NCBI GenBank assembly: GCA_051294375.1
Contig: CM119270.1
Location: 2,095,535-2,159,534, forward strand
DNA: 64,000 nucleotides
Reading direction: 5' to 3'
From: Paraspadella gotoi
Taxonomy: Eukaryota > Chaetognatha
The position numbers were made by a program, and so were the translations under genes. Within the stretch, counting starts at the first letter, position 1. The number at the start of each line of letters is the position of its first letter. Below, piece by piece: positions 10,269-20,799 of this stretch. The notes under the pieces were generated by a model. That model searched no databases and was not told the origin of the DNA. It worked only from the letters and a program-made list of their open reading frames with translations.

Positions 10269-10312
10269 AACAGACAATGTTTCGACTTGTTTTACAAGTC
10301 TTCATCAGTGTT
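10269..10312 (-). ncRNA. Hammerhead ribozyme, minimal type I
   Basis: Read on the minus strand from 10312. A 4-nt stem I strand (AACA) leads into the invariant core CUGAUGA (10308-10302), and an unpaired A follows. Stem II GACUUG/CAAGUC is 6 bp closed by a UAAAA loop. Then come the invariant GAAA, a two-pair stem III (A-U, C-G) around an AUU loop, the cleavage triplet GUC and the matching stem I strand UGUU. Every conserved core nucleotide of the hammerhead fold is present, and stems I and II pair perfectly. Cleavage is predicted between 10273 and 10272. In family terms, minimal hammerheads with very short stem III are found in the terminal repeats of Penelope-like elements and in related non-autonomous repeats, where they process element RNA. 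No reverse transcriptase or GIY-YIG frame is visible nearby, so this would be a remnant or non-autonomous copy. With stem III this short, activity may need dimers. Confidence 0.8.
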
Positions 10313-10599
10313 TTATAGTGATAAAAAAGAACACGTCAATGATTATGTCGAGGATAGTGATTGTTGATGATAAAACTGATATGACGATGATTATGAAGAT
10401 GATGACTTAGAGGATAATGAGGATTTTTGTGACGAAAAAAGTGAATATTGACAAGCGGATGACAAAAAATATTACAAGGAAGTTTGGAAAAGAAACCAGA
10501 TACTTGACACTTGTTGGCGGGAGTTGTCAGAGAGAAAAAAAAGAGAAAAAAAAAACCAAATTCCATTGTGTCACGATTTCTTTGTGACTGGACGACCAC

Positions 10600-10685
10600 G
10601 ACGAACAACGACGACGACAATGATGATGACGACGACAACAACGATGAGGACGACAATGACGACGACGACGACGACGACGACGAGA
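10600..10685. repeat. (GAC)n-rich trinucleotide array
   Basis: Interrupted ACGACGACG and GATGATGAC words, read as Asp, Thr or Arg runs in the three plus frames. It is repeated at about 13635-13730. Confidence 0.9.
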
Positions 10686-10746
10686 AATGTCGAGAATCGC
10701 GAGACCCAAAAAATTGCTGAATCGTTTGGAGGATGAGAGTGGATGA

Positions 10747-10751
<5 letters not shown>

Positions 10752-10823
<72 letters not shown>

Positions 10824-10862
10824 AGAGAGAGAAGAGAGAGAGAGAGAGAAGAGAAGAGAGAT
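10752..10862. repeat. (GA)n microsatellite
   Basis: A pure GA run of about 67 bp followed by an interrupted GA-rich tail. The counterpart in the duplicate, about 13805-13940, is broken by many extra or missing bases. Confidence 0.93.
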
Positions 10863-11042
10863 CAAATTCATAACTTCTTCATTTATTGTTGTTTTAACTC
10901 TACGACATTCTACTTTTCGTTTTTCGGAAAAGACAATTTTGTCAACATATAAAGATTAAAACAGACAGAAAGACAGACTGACAAACCGATCGACCTCGCG
11001 AACCTAAATTCACAGATGTGATGCATGGGTCTAGCGAAGAAT

Positions 11043-11067
11043 NNNNNNNNNNNNNNNNNNNNNNNNN
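11043..11067. other. 25-N scaffold spacer between duplicate flanks
   Basis: The sequence ending here is the end of the 2.95-kb unit and the sequence after it is the start of the same unit. The gap therefore separates overlapping versions and is probably not missing sequence. Confidence 0.97.
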
Positions 11068-11448
11068 TGTTGAAGAGAATTAGGGAAGTGTTGGGAGCTC
11101 ACAGATGGAGTTTCTTGTTCATGTTCAGTTGTCTTTTATAATATTATTAATTATGTTACGAAATTGAAGAGCGAGGAAACGCAATTAGTTTTTTATTATT
11201 AATCTTCTTTTGATAAATTTCATTTTTCGTTCTTAACTATGTTTAATTAAAAACTGCAACAAATCTTTAATCTGGTGGGTAGTTGGGGGGGAGAGGCGGG
11301 GGAGGTGGGATGGGTGATGGGAGGAAATCATATAAAAAATTGATCAGTGGATCCGGTGACCCAAAATCATTGGAGGCATGACCTCTACTTTATTCTTGCT
11401 CCTCTTATCTCTCTCTTCTCTCTCTCTCTCTCCTCTCTTGCTCTCTCC

Positions 11449-11503
<55 letters not shown>

Positions 11504-11665
11504 TCTCTCTCTCTCCTCTCTCTCTACTCTCTCTCTTTTTTTAAATAACAGCATTCATACCATCAGCTTTTTCATGCTCTGAGTATAAAAAAAATAAGCG
11601 AACTAAAAATTGCAAATTTTTCGTCAAAATTCGCAGTTGAGATTTTTTTTTTTTTTTTTTTGATT

Positions 11666-11711
<46 letters not shown>

Positions 11712-12440
11712 GACGAGAAGAGAGAGAGGAGGAGAAGAAGAGGAGAGAGAGAGGGAGAGAGGAGACGAGAGGAACCCTAGGAATTTTAGTTGCCATCCAT
11801 ATATACCGCCATCTGTTGGGATGAGAACACGAAAGTGGAAAGGAAATTCTGAATCATTACGCGTTTTATACAGACAAAAGACACTCGAGGGAGCGGATAA
11901 TTGGGATTTATGACGAGCGAACATGTTGGCTCAGCTCTGAGGAGTGTGTTTTAACTCTTTTATTTTTCGTTTAGATTATTGATTTATTTGATCAATTACC
12001 AATTCAGTTGAATTTTTTTTCTTGAAGCTGAATTTTAAAAATAATGAAAATAAATAAACATAAGACAGCGATTTAAAAAAAAAACCAGTTCTTGCCGTTA
12101 TAAAAAGCGGTGAGCTGCCAGCTCCGCCATTTCAACCACACGGTGTCTTGATTTTTGTGACTCTGAGGCCGTGAAAGCGAATTTCGAGATTGTCTTTGTG
12201 ATGTCAGTCCAGTGATAACTCAGCGTATGACATTTCAATCATTGATATCACTCTTTCATCGTCTTTATGTTTCACTGGGGAAACAAAATAACTTTTTTTA
12301 GTTCCTTAGTTTTTTACTTTTTATGGTGAATGATATACAATTTCATACCTGTGAGAGTAATTATGAATAGAATTGTACGAATCCATTCACAGAACTCTCA
12401 CTGCGTCTCTTCTCTCTCTCTCTCTCTTCTCTCTCTCTCC

Positions 12441-12489
<49 letters not shown>

Positions 12490-12550
12490 GAACATCGGTC
12501 AAAGATCAAAGATAACAAACGAGACTCTCTGTAGGAAAAGCGGAGACCGC

Positions 12551-12635
<85 letters not shown>

Positions 12636-13843
12636 AGAGAGAGAGTGCAATTGCCATAGTGCCATCATACTGCCGTGCCATCAATTGCCATCTTCTCGAC
12701 GGATCTTCTATCATAGTTAATTCGAAGAGAAGCGACCAGCGCAGCCGCAGCAGCGCACAGCCGCCACCCGCCGCCGCCCCGCCGCCGCCCGCCGCACCCG
12801 CCGCCCCCGCGCCTGGCCGACCCCCCCACACCAGCCGGCCCCGCCCCCCGAGTCTACCAAAGTTCCACGCAAGAGATAATTTTTTTCTTTTTTCTGGAAC
12901 GGGGAAGCAGATATGCAATTCTGAGGAGGCGCTGCGTCCGTAACCAGAAGTGGCGAAGAGAATGAAGAAAAAAAGGAGAGAAACCGAAGTGACGATGATA
13001 TTGATGATTGTATGATGAATATGATGATGATACTGTTGATGACCACGACTATGATCATCTTAATGACCGACAATGATGAGATGATGATGACCTAAATGAT
13101 TGTTTTAATAACTCATTATGATGATTGTGAGATAATGACAAAAGTTGAAGTTTTCCGACGATGATGATGATATAATAATATGGGTGATAATTATGATGAC
13201 GATGATAAAGTTGATGAATCGTGATTATGATGATATGGATTAGAGAAATTGACAAAGTTTTGTTTTGGCAACGAATTTATTATATAGTTGTTGAACAGAC
13301 ATGTTTCGACTTGTTTTACAAGTCTTCTTCATGTTTTATAAGTGAAAATAAAAAAGAACACGTCAATGATTATGTTCGAGGATAGTGATTGTGTATGATA
13401 AAACTGATATGACGATGATTCATGAAGATGATGACTTAGAGGATAATGACGATTTTTGTTGACGAAAAGTGAATATTGACAAGGGGATGACAAAAAAGTA
13501 TACAAGGAAAGTTTGTTGGAAAAGAAAAACCAGATACTTGACACTTGTTGGCGGGCAGTTGTCAGAGAGAAAAAAAAGAGAAAAAAAAAAACCAAATTCC
13601 ATTGTGTTCACGATTTCTTTGTGACTGGAACGACCACGACGAACAACGACGACGACAATGGATGATGACCGACGAAAAACAACGATATGAGGACGACAAT
13701 GCGACGGACGACGACGACGACGACGACGAAAATGTCCGATGGCCGAACCCGAACAAATTGCTGAATCGTTTGGAGGATGGAGTGAGAGTGGATTGATAAA
13801 AAATTGAAGAGAGAGAGAGAGGAGAGAGAGAGAGAGGAGAGAG

Positions 13844-13882
<39 letters not shown>

Positions 13883-14140
13883 GGAGAGAGAGAGACACGA
13901 GATGGAAGAGAGAGACGATGAGAGAGGAGAAAAGAGGAGAGTATCACAAATTCATAACTTCTTCAATTTATTTGTAGTTTACTCTACAACATTCTACTCT
14001 TTCGTTCTTCTCGGAAAAGACATTTTGTCAACATATAAAGATTAAAAACAGACCCACGAAAGACAGACTGACAAAGCCGATCGACCTCCCGAACCTAAAA
14101 TTCACAGATGTGATGCATGGGGTCTGAGCGCGAAGGAATC
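11068..14140. repeat. 2.95-kb segment, copy 2 (error-rich)
   Basis: A direct copy of 8062-11042 with scattered single-base insertions and deletions. The microsatellites are more broken than in copy 1 and the hammerhead core is damaged. This looks like less accurate sequence of the same locus. A true tandem duplication with indel-biased divergence is the alternative. Confidence 0.88.
13294..13335 (-). ncRNA. Damaged copy of the hammerhead motif
   Basis: Corresponds to 10269-10312. Stem II (GACUUG/CAAGUC with UAAAA loop), GAAAC, GUC and the UGUU strand are intact. The CUGAUGA core reads AUGAAGA and the stem III loop has lost one U, so this version should not cleave. The changes sit in a copy full of small indels, so sequencing error is as likely as decay. 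Confidence 0.6.
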
Positions 14141-14930
14141 ATTAAGAAACATTTCCATTTTCATTTGAGAAAGGGAGAGAGCTAATGAGGAAAGACGAGA
14201 GAGAGACGAGAGGAGGAGAGAGAGAGAGAGAGAGAGAGATATCTTCCATCTGCGCTGCGCAGTAACTGTGATAAAAACGATTTTCGCCTTCAAACGCGTC
14301 AAGACGATTTGCATACATTTTTTACCGGAATAAAAGGTCACACATAACGAGTTCACACATAAAGTTGAGAGACGGAGACTTGAAGTAAAGATTTTTCACC
14401 GAAGAGAATCACGTTTGGACTCAAATCTTCGGGTCTCACGTTTGGATTATAAATTTGTGAAGGTGATTCGTGGTGCAAAGATTTCGAGAGGTAACGATAA
14501 TGGACAGATCACATTACGTCGCACGTCACCTTTCACTCGGCCAATGTACCAAAAATCATCATCAGATAGTATTTATAGTATTATATAGTTTACTATGTAA
14601 TAAAATATGTTGTGTACGCAACATCGAGAAATCACAGTTACTTGTTCTTTTCACACAGATGTCAAAATCTATCTCGTGACTTAAGCTCACATCTCGGGCA
14701 TTTAGGGCCTCAGCAAAAAAAAATTCAGCGTCTCACCCGTGAAAGAACATCTTCCATCTTACGTACAACGTAACATATAACATCTCACACCTCACTATTA
14801 ACTTCCCACGTTTCTCATCTCACATCTCACATCTCACTTCTCACAGTTCACGGAGAAAAACCCTGGGAAGGAATCGAGAATGAAAAATGCAAAGGAGAAA
14901 GGAGATTCTGTGAGCAGAAGGACGTTGAAG
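14141..14930. other. Non-coding sequence with ACATCTCAC repeats
   Basis: Contains a GA-rich patch (about 14172-14240) and dispersed ATCTCAC words (about 14680-14850) that form a loose 9-10 bp array. A 69-codon frame at 14470-14679 has ordinary composition but no motif, and I do not call it. Confidence 0.5.
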
Positions 14931-14934
14931 AGAC

Positions 14935-14982
14935 AGGAGAGAGAGAGAGAGAGAGAGCGAAGATGAGAAAGAGCGAAGAGAT

Positions 14983-15053
<71 letters not shown>

Positions 15054-15056
15054 TAG
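14935..15056. repeat. Interrupted (GA)n tract
   Basis: GA-rich sequence with AAG and CGAAG interruptions. Confidence 0.9.
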
Positions 15057-15059
15057 AGT

Positions 15060-16020
15060 TATAGAATCTTAAAAAAATCCCACTTTTTTTTCTCTCGAAT
15101 GTGTCAAATGCTAACTCGTAGCATTTGCCACGAAGGGAGAGAGATAGAAAAAAAACTTTGCGAACATAATCAAATATTTATTTCTTTTTTATCGAGCAAT
15201 GACCGGCGAAGCTTCGGGGTCAGGCTCCTATAATGTTTTAGGGATTGCTCTCTTTTGTGACGTCGCTCGTCGTGTCGTCGTCGTCACGCCTGTTTTCATA
15301 TATTAAAAACACTACTACGCTTTATCAGGTTTGGCTGTGGACTTAACCGTTTTTCTTTTTAAAATAAAAATTTATGTATCGAATTATGATAAAGTTTTTA
15401 CAAAAAGTTGTGCGATATAGTAAGTGTTACAAAATTCAGACTTATTGGCTTTTCATCTTGAAAAATAGCTGTGATTCTTTTCATATTACATGGATTTAGT
15501 ATTTTTTGTGTTGAATTATCCACTTCATTATGATTTACTGCCAATATGCAATATGGAAATTATAGGTACTCATTTATATATCCAAATTGTAGTAATAGTA
15601 AATGCCTTTAAGCATTTTACATATTGCAGTATATTAATATGAAGCATCGAAATTCAAAAATTTTTTTTTAACATTTCTATAAAATGGGAACTCAAAGACT
15701 CTTTTAATGAGAAAGCTATATTCTAATTTTCAATACAAATAATAAATAAATATCTTTACAAGCTGCGATTGGAAAAAATTCGGAAAAGTTTTCCAATTGT
15801 TTAAAACCATGTGTAACATTTTTGCCTTTCTTTTTATTTTTTTTTCAATTATATATATTTTTTTTTAGGCGCTTCGCCTTTTCTGAATCGTTTTAAAAAC
15901 GAGTTTATTTTCTCTCTGTCTCTCTTTGTGTGCGATCTCTTGCTGTGATCGTTGCGTTTTTTTGAACAAATTGCTGATTCTATTTTTCTTCTAAAAAAAT
16001 ATACTATTAGTGATCAGGGC
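15060..16020. other. AT-rich unique sequence, no gene seen
   Basis: Mostly AT-rich with scattered stops in all frames. A GGCGCTTCGCCTTTTCTG-like word at about 15868 recurs at about 16018 as GGCGCTTGCCTTTTCTGG, a local duplication of about 150 bp. Sequence around 15115-15190 recurs, diverged, at about 16465-16605. Confidence 0.5.
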
Positions 16021-16099
16021 GCTTGCCTTTTCTGGAAGTGCTTTTAAAACGAAAACCGACGATTCAGGCTCTCCTCTCTTCTCCCTCCGTCTCCCTCCG

Positions 16100-16131
<32 letters not shown>

Positions 16132-16410
16132 TTACCAATAAAAAAAATCTAGTCACGTTGCTTTTACCACCCCGTATTTTCCGAAATTCTTTTAATCTAT
16201 TTCTTTCCTTCTAAAAACTTTTATTATCCCATATCTATTCCGCCGCTTTCTTTCTCAATGCACAAAATCCAAATTTTACATCTCTGAGATTTCTTGATCT
16301 TTTTTTTGAAGCAAAATGTGAAGAAAACCTTACTTGACCTGCGATTTCGTGGCCGCTTCGGCGGCGAGGGGCCAACGAGCTACAAACCAATGATCAGGAA
16401 CATGACCCTG

Positions 16411-16435
16411 NNNNNNNNNNNNNNNNNNNNNNNNN
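16411..16435. other. 25-N scaffold spacer
   Basis: Fixed-length spacer. The flanks do not obviously overlap each other here. Confidence 0.97.
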
Positions 16436-16814
16436 TGGTCGGTTTCACAATGACTAAACTCCGTAGCAACTTTGCCACGAAGGAGAGATAGAAGAAGATG
16501 CAACATGAAAAAATTATTACTTTATCGGAGCAGAGGGGAACTGAGAGATAGAAAAAAAAAAACTTTGCGAACATAATCAAAATATTTATTTATTTTTTTT
16601 TTTTTTTGGTTTTTTGGGAAATAATCTCCATGGAAAAGTCGTGTGTGATTTTTTTGTGCCATCTTGTTGTTGTTGTTGTTGTTGTTTTGTCGTCGTCGTC
16701 GTCAACATCGTCTACATAATCACTTCCCATTATTCCGAGCGTTTTCCTCTGGCTCTTTGCTCTAGTATAAATGCTTTTTCATCGCATAGCTTGTTGTCGT
16801 GTATGATTTTTGTC

Positions 16815-16877
16815 AGAGAGGGAGAGAAGAGAGAGAAGAGAGAGAGAGATGAGAGGAGAAGAGAGAGATAGAGAGAG

Positions 16878-16916
<39 letters not shown>

Positions 16917-17200
16917 AGAAAAGACAGTAGATGAGAGAGATAGAGAGAGAGAGACTGAGAGAGAGAGAGAAGAGAGATGAGAGAGAGAGAAGAGAGAGAA
17001 GAGAGAAAAGGGAAAAAGAAAGAAAAATTCTTTTTTTATTTTTTTAAAGAGAAAAACGGAGAAATAGACGAATAGAATGCCAGCAGAGAGAGGAATAGAG
17101 AAGAGATGAAGGAGAGGAGAGAGAAGAAGAGAGAAGAGGAGAGCATGAGGAGAGCATGGATTAGGAGAGAGAGATAGAGATGAGATGAGAGAGTAGAGAG

Positions 17201-17231
<31 letters not shown>

Positions 17232-17464
17232 GAGAGAGATGGATTACGGAGAGATGAGACAGAGAGAGAAGAGGATGAAGAGAGAGAGAGATTGAGATGA
17301 AGAGAAGGAGTAGAGAGAGAGAGAGATAGAGAGAAAGAGAGAGAGAGGAGAGAAGAATACGAGAGAGATGAGAAGAGAGAGGAGAGAGAAGAGAGGAGAG
17401 AGATTAGAGAGAGAGAGAAAGAGAGTTGAGGAGAGGAGAGAGAGAGAGATGAGACGAGATAGAG

Positions 17465-17524
<60 letters not shown>

Positions 17525-17700
17525 AGGAGAGAGAGAGAGTAGAGAGAGAGAGATAGAGAGAGAGAGAGAAGAGAGAAGATAGAGAGAGAGAGAGAGGAGA
17601 GAGAGAGAGCAGATAGAGAGGAGAGATAAGAGAGAGAGGAGAGAGAGAGGAGAGAAGAGAGAGAAGAGAGAGAGAGAGAGAGAAGAGAGAGAGAGGAGCA
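16815..17700. repeat. About 890 bp of degenerate (GA)n
   Basis: A long GAGA-dominated purine tract with frequent single-base interruptions. A pure core sits near 17468-17520. The open frames on the minus strand are Ser-Leu translations of this repeat. Confidence 0.93.
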
Positions 17701-17924
17701 GTTGCGGTTCATTATCCTCGTTCTGGGAATGAACTTCCGTTGCTGTTAGTCGCGTTCATTAAAAATGATGCGGGACTTAATTTAAATAAATTTAAACAAA
17801 ATTAAAAAAAGATTTATATAATACTTTTGATCCTTTTTTAATAAAATATGTTGACAAAATGAAACGTATCAAAGAATGAGGGAGTTGGTTGAACCTGCAA
17901 AGCGCAATACTCTTTACAAATCAC

Positions 17925-17930
<6 letters not shown>

Positions 17931-17986
<56 letters not shown>
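17931..17986. repeat. (CT)n microsatellite
   Basis: A pure CT run just upstream of the open frame at 17995. It could serve as a polypyrimidine tract. Confidence 0.95.
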
Positions 17987-17988
<2 letters not shown>

Positions 17989-17994
17989 AATATT

Positions 17995-18237
17995 ATGTCT
18001 CGATACGGTATGCTTGAATGTGGTAAAAACTTCAAAGGCTCTCTTCCAGAACAGTGCGGGTTCTGTAAAGTTCAAGACGACGAAAAATGGAAGCACATAA
18101 ACATTTTTACAGAAAAAGATAAAACGCCATTTGAGTTTATCTTTTTAAATAACAGTGAAAAATTACATTTAACTATTGATAAAGTAACTTCTGTGTGGAA
18201 CATAAAAAACGGAAACGGTTTAATGATAACTCAATGA
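17995..18237 (+). CDS. Hypothetical protein or terminal exon, family not recognised
   Basis: ATG 17995 opens 80 codons to TGA at 18235-18237. The composition is balanced and free of repeat bias: charged, aromatic and aliphatic residues alternate as in a folded domain. Recognisable stretches are CGKNFKGSLPEQCGFCKV (three Cys) and FEFIFLNNSEKLHLTID. A TTCCAG acceptor-like site ends at 18051, preceded by CTCTC, and the same frame is open from it. The segment could therefore be a 3' terminal exon starting there instead of a complete small protein. Downstream sequence is AT-rich, with an AATAAA near 18507 far away. I do not recognise the family. Confidence 0.4.
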   Translation: MSRYGMLECGKNFKGSLPEQCGFCKVQDDEKWKHINIFTEKDKTPFEFIFLNNSEKLHLTIDKVTSVWNIKNGNGLMITQ

Positions 18238-18390
18238 CGAATTTAAATTACTTTTATACTTGTAATTTATGTAGACTTAATACCTTTTTTTTGTTTGTAC
18301 ATAAATTTATTTACCGCTCTGTAACAATATGTTTTGTTAATGTGTTAACTGTCACATTTTTGAGCATTACATATCAAAATCAGTCAAATC

Positions 18391-18404
18391 TCTCTTTCTC
18401 TCTT

Positions 18405-18460
<56 letters not shown>

Positions 18461-18463
18461 TCA
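18391..18463. repeat. Interrupted (CT)n tract
   Basis: CT-rich array with TTTCT interruptions. Confidence 0.92.
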
Positions 18464-18574
18464 CTTTCCAATTCCCACCTTGTTATCAAAAAAATCGGGT
18501 CCCCAGTAATAAATTTCGGATTCTTTTGCGGAATGAATCAGTGATCCTTGAAAATGAAAGAAAAAAGCTGTGGA

Positions 18575-18729
18575 AAAAAGGAAAAGAAATAAGGAAAAGA
18601 AATAAGGAAAAGAAATAAGGAAAAGAAATTGGATGAAAGTTGAGACGCGGAAATTGTAGAAACTAAGATAGAAAGATGGAAAGAAAGATAGAGAGAAAGA
18701 AAGAAAGAAAGAAAGAAAAGACAGAAATA

Positions 18730-18773
<44 letters not shown>

Positions 18774-18830
18774 AAAGACAGAAATAAAAACAGAAATAAC
18801 AGAAAGAAAGAAAGAAAACGAAAGTGAGAC
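18575..18830. repeat. GGAAAAGAAATAA repeat followed by (GAAA)n
   Basis: Four copies of a 13-bp GGAAAAGAAATAA-like unit (about 18578-18630) are followed by (GAAA)n with GACAGAAATAA interruptions (about 18680-18820). Confidence 0.9.
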
Positions 18831-18939
18831 GGTATAAAATTCGCTTCTTCACATTGACTTTGCCTTGACTCGGTCCTAACTCGGGATTACGACGGTTTTG
18901 AGTTTCGCCTTGCCACGCCTCCTTCGCCCGGCGTCTCTC

Positions 18940-18949
18940 NNNNNNNNNN
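18940..18949. other. 10-N gap inside a CT array
   Basis: A 10-base undetermined stretch with CTCTC on both sides, so the assembler stopped in the microsatellite. Confidence 0.95.
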
Positions 18950-18984
<35 letters not shown>

Positions 18985-19152
18985 CCGAGAATCTTCATCT
19001 TTTGATGTCAGTTTCGTTTCCTTGACGAGATTTTCTTGTTTGTCTTTCATCTTTCTTTCTTTTTCTCAGAATTTCCTTCCATTTCTAGATCCTTTAGTCG
19101 CGAAGAACATTTTTCCTTTGATGAATATATTTTTTTCATTTGCTGGCCTTAC

Positions 19153-19482
19153 CTTTCCTTGCCTACACTTCCTCACTTTGCCAACACTTTCCTACTTTAC
19201 CCACACTTACCTTCTTTGTCCACTTTTACCCGCTTTACCCACGTTTCCCCACATTGCCCATAATTTTCCACTTTGCCAAGACCTTCCTACTTTGTCCACA
19301 ATTCTGTGCTTTGCCCACACTTCTCCTTTTTTCCAAGACTTCCCGAATTTGCCTACACTTTCCCACGTTGTCCATACTTCCTTTCTTTACCCACACTTTC
19401 CAACATTGCCAACACTTCCCTACTTCGCCCACACTTCTCTTCTTTACCCACACTTCCCCACTTTGCCAAGATTTTCCGGCCT
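19153..19482. repeat. Minisatellite, 19-bp unit, about 17 copies
   Basis: Consecutive units resemble CTTTGCCCACACTTCCCTA. Unit length is held at 19 bp through almost the whole array, while bases vary between copies. Because 19 is not a multiple of three, all three plus frames cycle through the same peptide words (LPTLPHFAHT-like). That explains the long open frames on both strands without any coding function. Confidence 0.9.
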
Positions 19483-20060
19483 TTTTCTCGTCCCACCTGG
19501 ATTTCCATCCGCCCGAAGCGGATTTGCAAAATTTCCTTGACCCGATTTCGCCCCAAGGCAGAAAAGGTTCCTTTCATAATTTCATCTCGAGATGAATTTT
19601 TGCCCTGATCGATTTTATTCAGAATTTATGTGATTTAAAAAATGCACAAGTTGTGCTAGGATATTACAGCTCTGTGAATCATCATCGCTTAAAATGTAGA
19701 TTGAAAGTAGTCAAGCAGTCCAGTAGTCAACTAGCTGTCAACTTGTCTTGTAGTTTACCAAAGTTACACTCGATAAAAGTTGTAGAAAGGTTTGCAGGCA
19801 GACAGAATAGTAATCAGACAGACAGTGTGGCCAAGTTGCAGACAGGAAGAGCTCCAGTCATCAAAGCAGCAGTCAGACAGAGTTGCAGTCAGGCAGAGTT
19901 GCACTTAGGCAGAGTTGCAGTCAGCCAGAGTTGCAGTCTGACGCGTTGTAGATTCCAGTTGAGAAACGAGGTCATCACTCGAGGAGTCAAATCGTGTGAC
20001 GATCAGTTTTCTCAGCAGGACAAGAGTCAGAAAAAAACCTCTCTGGTTATCGCTCTCTGG
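19483..20060. other. Unique sequence with a 16-bp tandem repeat
   Basis: Mostly unique. AGAGTTGCAGTCAGGC-like units repeat four times at 19879-19942, inside a wider run of CAGTCA/CAGACAG words. A frame through the region is open only because of those repeats and runs into CT/CTTT arrays. Confidence 0.6.
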
Positions 20061-20065
20061 TTTGA

Positions 20066-20066
<1 letters not shown>

Positions 20067-20118
<52 letters not shown>

Positions 20119-20189
20119 TTCGTTTTTTTCTACTTTTAATTTTCCACCTTTCCTTATTTTTCTTTTTTTCCTTCTTTCTCATTTTATTC

Positions 20190-20233
<44 letters not shown>

Positions 20234-20440
20234 TTTCTTTCTTTCTTCTTTCTTTCTTTCTTTCTTTCTTTCTTCTTCTTTTCTTTCTTTCTTTCTTTTC
20301 TTATTTCAATTTTTCTTTCTTTTTTTTCTAATTTTTTTTCTTTCTTTATTTTATATTCTTTTTTTCTTTATTCCTATCTCTTTCTTTCATGTTATCTTTC
20401 TTTCCTTTCTCTTTTTAACTTTAAATCTTACTATCTTTCT
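20067..20440. repeat. (CT)n followed by (CTTT)n polypyrimidine tract
   Basis: CT array (about 20067-20118) then CTTT tetranucleotide arrays (about 20190-20310) and a T/C-rich tail. Confidence 0.93.
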
Positions 20441-20584
20441 TTCCCACCCCGCTTGCTTCGAGGCAACAAAAGCAATTTTAAGCTTTTAACGGGAGTATTA
20501 ACCGGGTCTACGTTAGAAATAGAAGAGAGAGAGAAGAAGTCTCTTGAGGACTGTAGAGGAGGTACCATCATGAGAGACGAAGAA

Positions 20585-20587
<3 letters not shown>

Positions 20588-20627
<40 letters not shown>

Positions 20628-20654
20628 GGAGAGAGAGAGAGAGAGACGAGAGAG
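20588..20654. repeat. (GA)n microsatellite
   Basis: GA array with GAC interruptions. Confidence 0.93.
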
Positions 20655-20733
20655 AGTTTAGGTTCGTCCTCACGTCATCCTTTTGTGTCACAATTTTTTT
20701 TTCTTTCTCATCCAAACTGGGGTCACACGTTAC

Positions 20734-20750
20734 GCGCATGCGCTCACGTG
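20734..20750. promoter_or_regulatory. NRF1-type palindrome next to an E-box
   Basis: GCGCATGCGC at 20734-20743 is the palindromic core bound by nuclear respiratory factor 1 family proteins. CACGTG at 20745-20750 is an E-box one base later. The next 60 bp are CpG-rich. Such pairs occur in TATA-less housekeeping promoters. I see no convincing coding exon within 1 kb on either strand. Confidence 0.4.
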
Positions 20751-20799
20751 CAGCGACTCAATATCGAACGTGAATGCGCGTCAGCCGACGGGAAAGACG

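Larger units (their letters stand above)
8062..11042. repeat. 2.95-kb segment, copy 1 of direct duplicate
   Basis: This segment is repeated with the same order of landmarks at 11068-14140. The landmarks are a GTGGGAGCTCACAGATG start, CT then GA arrays, a TATA/YY1-like patch near 9094, a second CT/GA pair, a GCC-rich patch near 9800, GATGAT-rich sequence, the hammerhead core, a GAC array, a GA array and an ACAGATGTGATGCATGG end. The two copies meet at a 25-N spacer. They differ mostly by single-base indels, including in unique sequence. That pattern fits two versions of one locus left unmerged. Confidence 0.9.

Noticed and set aside
8062-14140. Penelope-like element protein near the hammerhead
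   Set aside because: No frame shows reverse transcriptase or GIY-YIG residues. The region is mostly microsatellite, so only the ribozyme is called.
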